From the NCBI GenBank assembly GCA_964637995.1, contig CAZWXV010000001.1, positions 13,789-77,788 of the forward strand: DNA of 64,000 nucleotides, given 5' to 3'. This document shows, piece after piece, positions 15,117-23,801 of this stretch. The stretch comes from UBA9973 sp964637995 (GTDB lineage Bacteria > Patescibacteriota > Minisyncoccia > Phycocordibacterales > UBA9973). How positions within the stretch are numbered: the stretch's first letter is position 1; each line of letters begins with the position of its first letter. Under the pieces are notes generated by a model, which saw nothing but the letters and a program-made list of their open reading frames with translations, ran no database searches and was not told where the DNA came from. Made by a program: the position numbers and the translations under genes.

Positions 15117-16361
15117 TTATCTCCAGGAGGGATTGCGCGAAACTACGGTGTCGAAAATCGCCTTGATAAACCAAACCGGGGTGAAAACGCCGAAAAGCGC
15201 GAAAAAGTAGAGCATGTCCACGGACAAGTACCACTTGCCTTCCACCATTTTCCTGCCTACTATCATGGAAAAGAGGTTGAAAAAATAAAACAGAAGCATG
15301 AGAAAGAACACCGCTTTCATGTTTAGGAAAAACGGGTCAAAGAAATGGGGGCTGGCGGAAAAATAAATACCGGTTATTTTAATTTGCATGAATTTGGAAT
15401 ATAGGTAATCTCCCGCGTTATAAACTATCATGCCGAAAAGATAACTAACTGACAAAATTGCAACGATGATAGACGGCAGAGTAAAGAAGGAAAAATTGCC
15501 GTGACGTCTTTTAAACAGGAGCCCGCGGTAATCTATCAGGTTGTTTATGGACCCGTATATCCAGCGAATCCTTTGTTTGTAAAGCTTTTTCAATGTTGAC
15601 GGGGTATTGGTGTAGACGTACGCGTCATGGCATTGCTCTATTTTGAAATTATTTTTCTGCATCCGGTAAGTAATCTCCAGGTCTTCCGTATTGTGGCCCC
15701 GGCGGTATGGACCCAGTTTGTCGAAGACTTCTTTTTTGAAAATGGTTAGCGGCCCCGGCACGACATGGACAGCGCCAAGGAATCCGAGCATTTTCTTGAC
15801 GAACGCGGCAAGATAATATTCCGGCCGCTGTGCTTTCTGAACCATATTTTTAGTGCGGATTGTGAGGACTGAAGGGGCGACGGACATCAGGAGAGGGTCT
15901 CGTTCAAAATAACTCATAAGACGGACCAGGGCTTCCGGATGGGCCACGGAGTCCGCGTCGAGGCAGCCCACGAATTCGGTATCTACATGCCGTAAACCCA
16001 AATTGAGCGCCGTATACTTGCCACCGTTCTCTTTGCATAATACTTTTATATTCTCGCGGTCCTTGAATTTCAAGATTTCATTCCAGGTATTGTCGGTCGA
16101 ACCGTCATCAACGATAACCAGTTTGATTTTGTTTTGCGGATAATTTAATCCCAAGACAGAGGCAACGGTGCGAGCTACCGTCTCCTCTTCGTTCCAGCAG
16201 GGAATAATAATCGTGACGAGCGGGTATGTGGCGAGCTGGAGTCCTTCCTTTCTTATTACGAACTTATGCTTATTTTCCAGAAAGGTAACCAATAAAAACA
16301 CCTGTATGTACACGGACGCAAAAATACATATATTGAAAATGATATCCCCTATCTGAGTCAT
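15117..16361 (-). CDS. Processive family 2 glycosyltransferase
   Basis: 414 aa. Start chosen at ATG 16361, just after a promoter; upstream in-frame codons overlap that promoter. N-terminal membrane helix, a GT-A domain with ETVARTV, VDDGSTDNT, the LDADS metal site, NTEDLE and the QRIRW motif of processive enzymes (cellulose/chitin/poly-GlcNAc synthase type), then three or so membrane helices. It should polymerise a sugar at the membrane and export the chain. The sugar cannot be told from sequence. Followed by the thioredoxin-like gene. Confidence 0.88.
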   Translation of the reverse strand: MTQIGDIIFNICIFASVYIQVFLLVTFLENKHKFVIRKEGLQLATYPLVTIIIPCWNEEETVARTVASVLGLNYPQNKIKLVIVDDGSTDNTWNEILKFKDRENIKVLCKENGGKYTALNLGLRHVDTEFVGCLDADSVAHPEALVRLMSYFERDPLLMSVAPSVLTIRTKNMVQKAQRPEYYLAAFVKKMLGFLGAVHVVPGPLTIFKKEVFDKLGPYRRGHNTEDLEITYRMQKNNFKIEQCHDAYVYTNTPSTLKKLYKQRIRWIYGSINNLIDYRGLLFKRRHGNFSFFTLPSIIVAILSVSYLFGMIVYNAGDYLYSKFMQIKITGIYFSASPHFFDPFFLNMKAVFFLMLLFYFFNLFSMIVGRKMVEGKWYLSVDMLYFFALFGVFTPVWFIKAIFDTVVSRNPSWR

Positions 16362-16372
16362 AGCTCTCTTCA

Positions 16373-16400
16373 AATATAGCATTTTGAGCGGGAAATGCAA
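16373..16400 (-). promoter_or_regulatory. Promoter of the glycosyltransferase gene
   Basis: -35 TTGCAT (16395-16400), 16 bp, -10 TATATT (16373-16378) with extended TGC, 11 bases before the ATG. The -35 touches the end of the neighbouring terminator hairpin. Confidence 0.7.
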
Positions 16401-16437
16401 AGAAAAACGCCCCGATGTATATCGGGGCGTTTTTCTT
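16400..16437. terminator. Bidirectional terminator
   Basis: 17-bp perfect arms 16400-16416 and 16421-16437 with loop GTAT; A5/T5 on both sides of the GC core. Confidence 0.88.
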
Positions 16438-16464
16438 CAGCTATCAAACTAAAAGGTCAGAAAA

Positions 16465-16758
16465 TTACATTTTCTGACCCATGTTGCTGTCCATGTCGCC
16501 TTTTTCTTCGCCCATGCCTTTGCAGATATGGCACTTGCACCCGAAAATCTTCAAAATCGCGGCAACACCCACTAAAACGTAGACGATAGCCTCTACTTTA
16601 GGCCAAGCGCCCAAAAGCATATCCACCACATTCCAGTCGCTCTGCATGAACATACCTACACCTACCAAGCCCCAATTCAAACCGCCAATGACCAGAAGCC
16701 ACTTGGCGGCCATCATTACCCCGCACTTTCCTCCCCCGCATTTGTCATGTCCACACAT
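16465..16758 (-). CDS. DUF378 family membrane protein
   Basis: 97 aa. Start at ATG 16758; the earlier in-frame start lies in the leader. Cys-rich head (MCGHDKCGGGKCG), two membrane helices with the family pattern AAKWLLVIGGLNWGLVG and VEAIVYVLVGVAAI, then a second Cys cluster (CKCHIC) and a Met-rich tail, which could bind metal. Function unknown. Preceded by an extended -10 (TGG-TATAAT) at 16847-16852 with a leader of about 80 bases. Confidence 0.75.
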   Translation of the reverse strand: MCGHDKCGGGKCGVMMAAKWLLVIGGLNWGLVGVGMFMQSDWNVVDMLLGAWPKVEAIVYVLVGVAAILKIFGCKCHICKGMGEEKGDMDSNMGQKM

Positions 16759-16846
16759 AATATTGTTTGGTCCATTTAAGGACAAATATTTTTTATTAAA
16801 TTGGCCCGCCCTGACGACCACGAGACAGGCTTATTTATACTTTACA

Positions 16847-16852
16847 ATTATA
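16847..16852 (-). promoter_or_regulatory. -10 box of the DUF378 gene
   Basis: TATAAT with extended TGG; no clear -35. Diverges from the dsbA-like promoter. Confidence 0.5.
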
Positions 16853-16871
16853 CCACGGCCAAAAAAAATGC

Positions 16872-16877
16872 TATACT
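16872..16877 (+). promoter_or_regulatory. -10 box of the DsbA-like gene
   Basis: TATACT with extended TGC, 31 bases before the ATG at 16909; weak -35. Confidence 0.5.
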
Positions 16878-16908
16878 GGAGTATTAACATTTAAATAACC
16901 AAGAAAGC

Positions 16909-17619
16909 ATGCAAAACGACCAAAAGCCTCTAGTAGGAGCCATTCTCATCGCCGGAGCCATGATAGCCGGAGCCATACTGCTTCGGGGGAGTTCTGCCCC
17001 GGCTACACCAATACCCTCGCTTAACGGGGTGCCGGCCACTGCCGTGACTCCTGTAAGCGAAGAAGATATGGTGCTCGGAAACCCGAAAGCGGAAGTTACT
17101 TTAATCTTATATGAGGATTTTCAATGCCCTTGGTGCGGCAAATTCCACAATGAAGCCGAAAAGGAAGTCCGGGAAAAATACATACCGAAGGGCTCGGTGC
17201 GCTTTGTTTTCAGGGACTTTGCTTTTCTTGGAACATTTGTAGAGCCATATGATAAAGCCCGCGACGAATCGATAAACGCAGCCGAGGCTGCGCTATGCGC
17301 GGCAGAGCAGGATAAATTCTGGGAATATCATGACTATCTGTTTGAGCATCAGAATGGAGAAAATGAGGGGAATTTCGCCAATGGCAACCTGAAGGCTTTC
17401 GCGAAAAACCTGGGGCTAGATTCTACGGCATTTGACACCTGCTTAGACAGCGATAAATATGCAGCCGCCGTGGAAAACTCCAGGACCCAAGCCAGCCCCT
17501 ACGGCGTCCGAGGCACTCCGAACGGCTTCATCCTGAAAAACGGGAAGATAGTCGATACAATCGAGGGTTACCTGCCTGCCGCCGCTTTAACGACCAAAAT
17601 CGAGAACGCGCTTAGATAG
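16909..17619 (+). CDS. DsbA/DsbG-like thiol-disulfide oxidoreductase
   Basis: 236 aa. An N-terminal membrane anchor (about 8-26) followed by a linker rich in Ala/Pro/Thr and a thioredoxin fold with an inserted helical domain: active site CPWC in EDFQCPWCGKF, and cis-Pro in the GVRGTPNGFIL segment. It should make or shuffle disulfide bonds in exported proteins. A strong terminator follows. Nearby redox partners: the thioredoxin-like gene at 14430. Confidence 0.9.
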   Translation: MQNDQKPLVGAILIAGAMIAGAILLRGSSAPATPIPSLNGVPATAVTPVSEEDMVLGNPKAEVTLILYEDFQCPWCGKFHNEAEKEVREKYIPKGSVRFVFRDFAFLGTFVEPYDKARDESINAAEAALCAAEQDKFWEYHDYLFEHQNGENEGNFANGNLKAFAKNLGLDSTAFDTCLDSDKYAAAVENSRTQASPYGVRGTPNGFILKNGKIVDTIEGYLPAAALTTKIENALR

Positions 17620-17626
17620 AAAAAAT

Positions 17627-17667
17627 GTGAATAAAAAATCCCGCCGAAAGCGGGATTTTTTATTCAC
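17627..17667. terminator. Bidirectional terminator
   Basis: 18-bp perfect arms 17627-17644 and 17650-17667 with loop CGAAA; A6/T6 flank the core. The right arm includes the end of the L,D-transpeptidase gene. Confidence 0.88.
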
Positions 17668-18415
17668 CCGCGAAGGGCTTACTTTGAATTTCAACCAATG
17701 TTTCTGGCGGTATAACATCAAATAATTCCACCACGTCCGAATTTTTCATTCTTATACAACCGTGAGAATTAGGTTCTCCCAATAATCCCTCTTCCGGTGT
17801 CCCGTGTATGTATGTATACCTGCTGTGTGAATCAACATTTCCTCCGCGGTTGATATTTTCCTCTTGGCCATCCAGCCACATTATTCTAGTGGTAATATCA
17901 TCCTGCGGCAGGTCAATTTTTTCGTTAGTAATTCCTGCAAGGTATCTCGTGTTTTGCCGTCCTTTAAATACAGTGCCGATTTCTGCGCCATCGCCTATTT
18001 TTTCTTTTATGCGATGAGCGCCTATAGGAGTTTTGCCACTACCTATCTCCGAACCCATCCCAGCCTTGCCCGTAGAGATAATGTACGTCTTTAAAATCTC
18101 ATCATTTTTAGTTAAATACAACTCTTGTCTTTCAGGACTAACTACTATAGCAAATTCATCAGGACGCAGGTTAAAATTTATTTTTAGTTTTTCTAAACTG
18201 TTTTGGATATCAAGGGGAATTTTCTCTTTTTCTTTAATTTGCTCCCTCCCCCCTACAATTTTGACATCATTATTCTCCGACCCCCTCGATAAGAATTTGG
18301 CAACACCGCCAGCAACAGCCCCGGCAACAATACTTGCTCCTCCTATCTTTATAAATTTTCTTCTGGAAATTTTATTATTGCCTTTTTTTTCTTGTTGTGG
18401 AGTTTCCAGTGTCAT
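17660..18415 (-). CDS. L,D-transpeptidase (YkuD) with Tat-type signal
   Basis: 251 aa. N terminus SRRKFIKIGGA then a hydrophobic stretch fits a twin-arginine signal; cleavage or anchoring near residue 40. The YkuD domain shows the catalytic block HGTPE...NSHGCIRM with the nucleophile cysteine. It should form 3-3 peptidoglycan cross-links or attach proteins to the wall. tatC is not in the window. A -10-like TAAAAT sits six bases before the ATG. Confidence 0.9.
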   Translation of the reverse strand: MTLETPQQEKKGNNKISRRKFIKIGGASIVAGAVAGGVAKFLSRGSENNDVKIVGGREQIKEKEKIPLDIQNSLEKLKINFNLRPDEFAIVVSPERQELYLTKNDEILKTYIISTGKAGMGSEIGSGKTPIGAHRIKEKIGDGAEIGTVFKGRQNTRYLAGITNEKIDLPQDDITTRIMWLDGQEENINRGGNVDSHSRYTYIHGTPEEGLLGEPNSHGCIRMKNSDVVELFDVIPPETLVEIQSKPFAGE

Positions 18416-18437
18416 AAGTTTATTTTACCATACTTGT

Positions 18438-19358
18438 TTAGGACAATCTTTCCAATGTATTATCACGGGTATATTTTGGTAGGGCAAGAAGACCATCTGT
18501 CACTCGGTTGAATTCTCCAAGTACCTCTTCGAGGGAACCACGATTTGCGAATTGAATCTTTATTGCTTCCTGGAAACGAGGATTATCCGCCGCGGCCTTC
18601 TTCAGAACTAGGAGTAGTTCTGGCAAAGTCGTGGCTTGCGAATCTGCCATCATCCTCTTAATGTATATGAGGTCAGTCTCATCAAGTTTGCTCCAGTAGC
18701 TCATCTGCTTCTGGCTCCATCTGCCCGCAGGGACCAGCGCAAGCGCCCGAAGGTCAGTAAGGGCTTCGTAGACCGCCTGGAAAAGAAAATGTTCCTTCCA
18801 AGGACGGGAGGTATCGCGAGGGTGGAGATAAATTTTCTCCTCTTCCAGATGGTTCATTTCATGCATTAGGAGTAGATCGCGCGATTCGTTTCTTTTATCC
18901 GCATGATTTACAATGACCGCGCGTTCGGCGGCTCCGAGGACGAAAATTTCCTGTACTCGCTCCACATCCAACCCCCAATGTGCCGCTTTCTCCTTAAACT
19001 CGTCTAGAGTGGTCACGCATGCGAAGGTAAAAGATTCAGCGCGATCTATTTCCTCCTGGCAACTTTTTAGAAACTCTTCATAAGAGGCGTATAGTGGCTT
19101 GCTGTCTGGGCCATCTGGAAACTTGCCGTGCTTGCGATAATGTATGAGGTTACGTACGTATTCTGCACTGTCCTGAGGAAACGCATAGAGACAGGCGAAT
19201 GCGATATCCCCTGGTACTGCATTTATAAGCGTTGCGTTCCGGGTATTGAGTTCGCCCTGAAACTGCTCTGGTATAAGTTGCCCATCCTGGTCGAAATATA
19301 GGGATTCGAGAATATTTCTCTTCTGCTCATGTACATTTACGACCGTCTCCAAGGGCAT
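18438..19358 (-). CDS. Unknown protein with zinc-metallopeptidase motif
   Basis: 306 aa, soluble, no signal peptide. The LLLMHEMNHLEEE segment is an HExxH zinc site and a second helix, YEALTDLRALAL, could supply a glutamate ligand, as in gluzincins. No other family feature is recognised, so peptidase activity is inference. A TGC-TATAAT box at 19365-19370 lies six bases before the ATG. Confidence 0.6.
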   Translation of the reverse strand: MPLETVVNVHEQKRNILESLYFDQDGQLIPEQFQGELNTRNATLINAVPGDIAFACLYAFPQDSAEYVRNLIHYRKHGKFPDGPDSKPLYASYEEFLKSCQEEIDRAESFTFACVTTLDEFKEKAAHWGLDVERVQEIFVLGAAERAVIVNHADKRNESRDLLLMHEMNHLEEEKIYLHPRDTSRPWKEHFLFQAVYEALTDLRALALVPAGRWSQKQMSYWSKLDETDLIYIKRMMADSQATTLPELLLVLKKAAADNPRFQEAIKIQFANRGSLEEVLGEFNRVTDGLLALPKYTRDNTLERLS

Positions 19359-19364
19359 TTTTCC

Positions 19365-19370
19365 ATTATA
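19365..19370 (-). promoter_or_regulatory. Extended -10 of the metallopeptidase-like gene
   Basis: TATAAT with TGC extension, six bases before ATG 19358. Confidence 0.6.
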
Positions 19371-19434
19371 GCACGCAAGTAGCCATCCGTTCTATTGGGT
19401 ATGCATTAGGACTCAGTTATTACAAAAAAATTAA

Positions 19435-19484
19435 TCAAAATAATTCTTAAGCCGTGAAATTTTTTCGTGCTGGCAGAGTTTTTC
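19435..19484 (-). pseudogene. Displaced copy of the rpoD 3' end
   Basis: 43 of 50 positions match 20787-20836, including a 22-base identical core. Translated on the minus strand it reads EKLCQHEKISRLKNYFD then stop, against EKLRQHEKISRLKNYFD in rpoD. Most differences are silent. It starts right after the stop of the small membrane-protein gene. It looks like the original end of rpoD, cut off by an insertion that brought its own replacement end. Confidence 0.8.
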
Positions 19485-19736
19485 TTATGGGTTCTCTTGG
19501 CTAAATAAATTAAAAATTGAATGTTCCTCTTGTACACTTACATAAACCAAAACCATTGCACTAATAGCCACAAACCAAAAAACTAAAGTAACAACAAATA
19601 CACTCAAAATACTCGTGCTGATTGTTGCCTTTTTATGAACAATTTTTCTACGCGGTACCCAATGAAAAATCTTATGCATTAGAATAATGCATACATGAAT
19701 TAATAGGGAAATTCCGATAAATGGTGTAGGGGGCAT
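19485..19736 (-). CDS. Small membrane protein (83 aa)
   Basis: Two hydrophobic helices (about 5-24 and 45-68) and a short polar tail. Start taken at ATG 19736, five bases after the glycosyltransferase stop; GTG 19763 inside the upstream gene is an alternative. No family recognised. Its tight coupling to the glycosyltransferase suggests a joint envelope role. Confidence 0.55.
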   Translation of the reverse strand: MPPTPFIGISLLIHVCIILMHKIFHWVPRRKIVHKKATISTSILSVFVVTLVFWFVAISAMVLVYVSVQEEHSIFNLFSQENP

Positions 19737-19740
19737 AAAA

Positions 19741-20772
19741 TTATTGTGAGTTAATTCCAACACGGTCAGGTTTAAACCAAGTCAAATTTTTGTGACTAAA
19801 AACAACTACTTTGACGAATTGCTCAAGATAAATATATGCGTTCACATACAAAAGCACAACATAGGGAAATGCAACCAAGGCAAGCATGGGTCTTTTTTCC
19901 TTCCACGCCGCCCACATACCAAACATTGAAGTAACCCCAAAATATATTAGTAAAAGCCAGAGAGTAAACGTGAAATTAATAATTGGTAGAATAAAAATAA
20001 GAAAAGAAAAAATAAAACCTTCAGTATAAATAAGCGAAAGCTCAAAAGCTCGAACTGGACTCGTAAAAGCAACATCAAAATGCTTCATAAGATTTTGCCA
20101 TCCTCCGCCAAACCAACGGCGTATTTGATTTACATAACTCGACAAAGTAGTCGGATCCTCCGTGTATGAGACAGCCTTATCATTATAAATAATCTTAAAA
20201 TTCTCTTCATGAAGCTTATATGTAAAATCAAGGTCTTCAGTAATAGTATCGTGATCAAACCCAACATATTCACGAAACAAATCTGCGCGGAAAGCACTTG
20301 CCGCTCCTGGCATAATAAAAATGTAATTTACATAGCTTTGGGCAAGCTTATTGATATGTTGCCCTATCGCATAGTCAAAAGCCCTACACAGGGTAAGCCA
20401 ATTATAATCCAAACTTTTTACATGACCGGCAACAGCCACGACTTCTTCCTTTAGGAAACTCTTTTCTATCTCTTCTGTAAAATGACTGTCCAACACAGTA
20501 TCGGCATCAGTAGTAACAACCACATCCCCGGTCACAAATCGCAAGCCGAATTCTTGCGCTGTAGATTTATTTCCCGTGTTGCTCTCTGTTCTTTTGGTAA
20601 TAATATGCCCAAGGGTAGCGTGTGCTGCCAAAATATCTGGCGTTCCGTCAGTAGAACAATCGTCAACGAAAACTATTTCATCAAATTTACGAATCTGTAA
20701 TAAGCATGATTGAATGCAAGCTTCAATAGACTTTTCCTCATTAAAACACGGAACAAGGAGTGATAATTTCAT
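19741..20772 (-). CDS. Processive family 2 glycosyltransferase (inserted)
   Basis: 343 aa. GT-A domain with PCFNEE, VDDCSTDGT, the TDADT metal site, ITEDLD and QIRRW, then three C-terminal membrane helices: a synthase-type polysaccharide glycosyltransferase lacking an N-terminal helix. AT-richer than its neighbours. Its Shine-Dalgarno AGGAG overlaps the TAG stop of rpoD and the gene starts ten bases later, so it depends on the rpoD transcript. It lies in the insert flanked by two rpoD ends. Confidence 0.85.
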   Translation of the reverse strand: MKLSLLVPCFNEEKSIEACIQSCLLQIRKFDEIVFVDDCSTDGTPDILAAHATLGHIITKRTESNTGNKSTAQEFGLRFVTGDVVVTTDADTVLDSHFTEEIEKSFLKEEVVAVAGHVKSLDYNWLTLCRAFDYAIGQHINKLAQSYVNYIFIMPGAASAFRADLFREYVGFDHDTITEDLDFTYKLHEENFKIIYNDKAVSYTEDPTTLSSYVNQIRRWFGGGWQNLMKHFDVAFTSPVRAFELSLIYTEGFIFSFLIFILPIINFTFTLWLLLIYFGVTSMFGMWAAWKEKRPMLALVAFPYVVLLYVNAYIYLEQFVKVVVFSHKNLTWFKPDRVGINSQ

Positions 20773-20782
20773 GAATAAGCTC

Positions 20783-21988
20783 CTAGTCGAAATAATTTTT
20801 CAATCGTGAAATTTTTTCGTGCTGGCGGAGCTTTTCGTGCACCTTGGCCTCGATTTGGCGTATGCGCTCGCGGGTGACGCCAAACTCCTCCCCTACCCGC
20901 TCCAGAGTGTGCTGAATGCCGTCCAAAAGTCCGTAGCGCATCTCAAGAATTTTGCGCTCTTTGGGATTTAGCTCGTTCAGTACTTCGCGTATCTGGTCGG
21001 ACAGAATGCGGCGGGAAGATTCCTGGTCGGGGCGCAGTATTTTTTCATCGGGGATGAAATTCTCCAGCGTGGATTTGTCGTCGTCATCCCCCACCGGCTG
21101 TTCAAGCGACACAGTGTCCTGAGAAATATTTTCAATAACATGCACTTTTTCCACCGGAATGCCCATCTCGGTCGCGATTTCTTCAGCCAGCGGTTCCCGG
21201 CCCAGGTCCTGGCTAAGCCTGCGGTGCGTCTGCTTGTATTTGGATATGGTTTCCACCATGTGCACGGGAATACGGATGGTCCGAGACTGGTCGGCCAGGG
21301 CGCGGGTAATGGCCTGGCGTATCCACCAGGTGGCGTAAGTGGAAAATTTGTAACCCTTGGTCCAGTCGAATTTTTCCACGGCTTTGAAAAGGCCGAGGTT
21401 CCCCTCCTGTATCAGGTCAAGCAGGGTCAGGTTCGCCGACCGGCCCACGTATTTCTTGGCAATAGACACCACCAGGCGGAGGTTGGCGCGGGCCAGCAGA
21501 TTTTTCGCCTCCAGATCGCCTTTTTCGATACGCTTGGCCAGGTCACGCTCGTCGCTCGCATGGATTAAGGGATACTGCCCGATTTCTTTCAGATACATCT
21601 GGATGGAGTCGTGCATTGTTCCCTTGTTCAAGTCCTTGTCAGTGAGATCAATGTCCAGATTGAGCAAGTTCCCGCCTTCAAGCACATCCACGCCCGCTAC
21701 AGAGAATTTCTCATAAAGCTCGTCTAAAAACAGGATGTTGTTCTCGATGTCCGGAAAGGTTTTGAGTATCTCGTCATAGGTTATAAATCCGCGCTTCTTG
21801 CCTTTCTCAATCAGCGCGTCCGCCAGGCGGGACAGGTTCTCCGCTTTCTTGGAAGCGGACACTCTTTTTGTTTTGTTTTTTATGGGTGCTTTCCTAATCG
21901 CTTTTTTGGCCGGCTTTTTCGATACTTTTTTCTTTTTTGCGGCACTTTTGGTTTTCTTGGCGGGTTTCTTTGCTTTTGTTTTTTTCAT
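20783..21988 (-). CDS. rpoD: Principal sigma factor (sigma-70)
   Basis: 401 aa. A Lys/Ala-rich N-terminal tail (1-45) like histone H1, a short region 1.1-like part, then region 1.2/2 (SIQMYLKEIGQYPL; RLVVSIAKKY; DLIQEGNLGL; FSTYATWWIRQAI), region 3 and region 4 with the -35-binding helix-turn-helix GVTRERIRQIEAK. It directs RNA polymerase to the -35/-10 promoters seen throughout this window. Last 16 codons are duplicated at 19435-19484. Upstream genes dnaG and rpoC share the strand. Confidence 0.97.
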   Translation of the reverse strand: MKKTKAKKPAKKTKSAAKKKKVSKKPAKKAIRKAPIKNKTKRVSASKKAENLSRLADALIEKGKKRGFITYDEILKTFPDIENNILFLDELYEKFSVAGVDVLEGGNLLNLDIDLTDKDLNKGTMHDSIQMYLKEIGQYPLIHASDERDLAKRIEKGDLEAKNLLARANLRLVVSIAKKYVGRSANLTLLDLIQEGNLGLFKAVEKFDWTKGYKFSTYATWWIRQAITRALADQSRTIRIPVHMVETISKYKQTHRRLSQDLGREPLAEEIATEMGIPVEKVHVIENISQDTVSLEQPVGDDDDKSTLENFIPDEKILRPDQESSRRILSDQIREVLNELNPKERKILEMRYGLLDGIQHTLERVGEEFGVTRERIRQIEAKVHEKLRQHEKISRLKNYFD

Positions 21989-22007
21989 TTGCTTTTTTAT
22001 TAATTTT

Positions 22008-23792
22008 TTATACGACTTTTATGCGACTATTTTTAATTTCCTGTAATTTGTTATTCAATGTCTGGCACTCTTTGAAAATTTCCGCGGCACCAGCCTGGTC
22101 TTTGCTTTCCTCGGCGTGGAAAAGCTCTCTCATTTTTACCGCCAATTCTTCTTTTAATATTTCTTCTCTTAAGTTTAAAAACATTTCCTCTGTGTCTTTT
22201 TTTAAGAGGTCGGGGTCATGATAAAAAACTTCCGCCTCAAATATCAAATCATCCGGCGGAGTTCCTGTCTCTTTTAACAGCTCCTCTTCGCCTTTTTGGG
22301 AAACATTTTGAAGCTCTTTTAAAATCTCCGACGTGTCTACCCCGCTTTCCTTCAAACTCCTCTGCCACAGGATGATACCCAGGAGTTTCCGCTTGATGTA
22401 GTCCTGCCTGCGGACAGTGTCCAGTTTCGCCTCGGTATCTTTGACCTCCCTTACCTCGCCCGCGGATACCTCGACTTTTTTAAAATCGTCCTGGAGAGCG
22501 CTTTCTCCGATACCGGACATCTCGCCGACTTTTTTCAAAAAGTGGGCCTTCTCTATGGCGCTTGGCAGCGCGGCTATGAGCAGCAGGACCTTCTCCCTGA
22601 TTTCCCGGCCGGCCTTGCGTATATCACCCTCATTTTTCTTTAAAATTTTGCTTGCCGCGAATTCAATTATGTGCTTGGAATTTTTTATGGCCTCCCGCCA
22701 TGCCTCCGCCCCGCCCGACTTGATGAGGTCGGCGGGATCGACATCCTCGGACATTTCGGCCACCTTAACATCCATGCCCAAAGAAAGAGCGATCAAGCCG
22801 GCGCGCTCCGCGGCTTTTTCGCCGGCCTGATCGCCGTCAAACGCCAGCACTATATTTTGCGAGAGCCGACGTACCAGCCCCAGATTGGAAATAATATTTT
22901 CTTTGGAGAATTCCGAGTCGGACAACGCCGTACCGGAAGTCGCCACCGTGTTTCGGTATCCGGCTTGATGCGACATTACCAGATCCATTTGCCCCTCGAC
23001 CAGAATGGAGAAATTATTCTTGCGTATGGACTCTTTCGCGCGGTCTATGCCGTAAAGCACGGCGTTCTTGGAAAAAATCGGGGTTTCAGGGCTGTTTAGG
23101 TATTTAGCGGATTTGCCGCCCGCCTGCGCAGGCAGGTCATCCTTGAAAATTCTGCCGGAAAAAGCTACGACTCGTCCGCTTGAATCCATGATAGGAAACA
23201 TAATCCGGCCTCGGAATCTGTCGTACATCGCTTTGCCTGCATCGTCCGGTTTTTTAGCAAGACCGGCGCGCTCTATTTCATTGTCAGCAAAACCCCTCCC
23301 TTTCAGATGGTCATAAAGCTTGCGCCAATCCAAGATTGCAAAACCGATTCTAAAATCTTTAATACTCTTTTCATTTAACCCGCGAGTCTTTAAATACTCT
23401 AACACTTCTTGATTTTCTCCTAAATTATTTTCAAAATAATTTGTTGCTTCTTCCATTATTTCGTATAACTTTTCTTTTTCACTCTTATTCTCTTGGTCAG
23501 CCTTGTTGTAGCGCGGCAACTCCACGCCAGCGCGTTCCGCAAGCATCTTGAGCGCTCCTTTAAAATCTAGGCCTTCAAATTCTTCTACGAAAGTGAAAAT
23601 ATCGCCGGACGCCCCGCAGCCAAAGCAATAATACGTGCCCCGGTCGGGCGACAGGAAAAAGGACGGCGTTTTTTCGTTGTGGAAGGGGCACCTGGCTTTC
23701 AAGTTGGCTCCGGCCCGTTCCAGTTTTATATAAGAAGAGGCGATCTCTTCGATTCCCAACCTCTCCTTAATTTTTTGTACTGGAGAGTCCAT
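22008..23792 (-). CDS. dnaG: DNA primase
   Basis: 594 aa. N-terminal zinc domain C-x2-H...C-x2-C (CPFHNEKTPSF; YYCFGCGASGD), then the TOPRIM core with EGQMDL, SGTAL and LAFDGDQAG, and a helicase-interacting C-terminal part. It lays down RNA primers for replication. A palindrome at 23119-23136 encodes DLPAQAGG in the region before the TOPRIM motif. Sits between rpoC (10 bases) and rpoD (20 bases). Confidence 0.97.
   Translation of the reverse strand: MDSPVQKIKERLGIEEIASSYIKLERAGANLKARCPFHNEKTPSFFLSPDRGTYYCFGCGASGDIFTFVEEFEGLDFKGALKMLAERAGVELPRYNKADQENKSEKEKLYEIMEEATNYFENNLGENQEVLEYLKTRGLNEKSIKDFRIGFAILDWRKLYDHLKGRGFADNEIERAGLAKKPDDAGKAMYDRFRGRIMFPIMDSSGRVVAFSGRIFKDDLPAQAGGKSAKYLNSPETPIFSKNAVLYGIDRAKESIRKNNFSILVEGQMDLVMSHQAGYRNTVATSGTALSDSEFSKENIISNLGLVRRLSQNIVLAFDGDQAGEKAAERAGLIALSLGMDVKVAEMSEDVDPADLIKSGGAEAWREAIKNSKHIIEFAASKILKKNEGDIRKAGREIREKVLLLIAALPSAIEKAHFLKKVGEMSGIGESALQDDFKKVEVSAGEVREVKDTEAKLDTVRRQDYIKRKLLGIILWQRSLKESGVDTSEILKELQNVSQKGEEELLKETGTPPDDLIFEAEVFYHDPDLLKKDTEEMFLNLREEILKEELAVKMRELFHAEESKDQAGAAEIFKECQTLNNKLQEIKNSRIKVV
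23119..23136. repeat. Palindrome inside dnaG (PAQAG element)
   Basis: 18-bp palindrome with one mismatched pair, centred on CCTGCGCAGG; encodes LPAQAGG in frame. Related sequences at 31144-31157 and 36803-36826 encode LPAQAG and MPAKAG. Confidence 0.7.
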
Positions 23793-23801
23793 AATTTGGC
23801 T

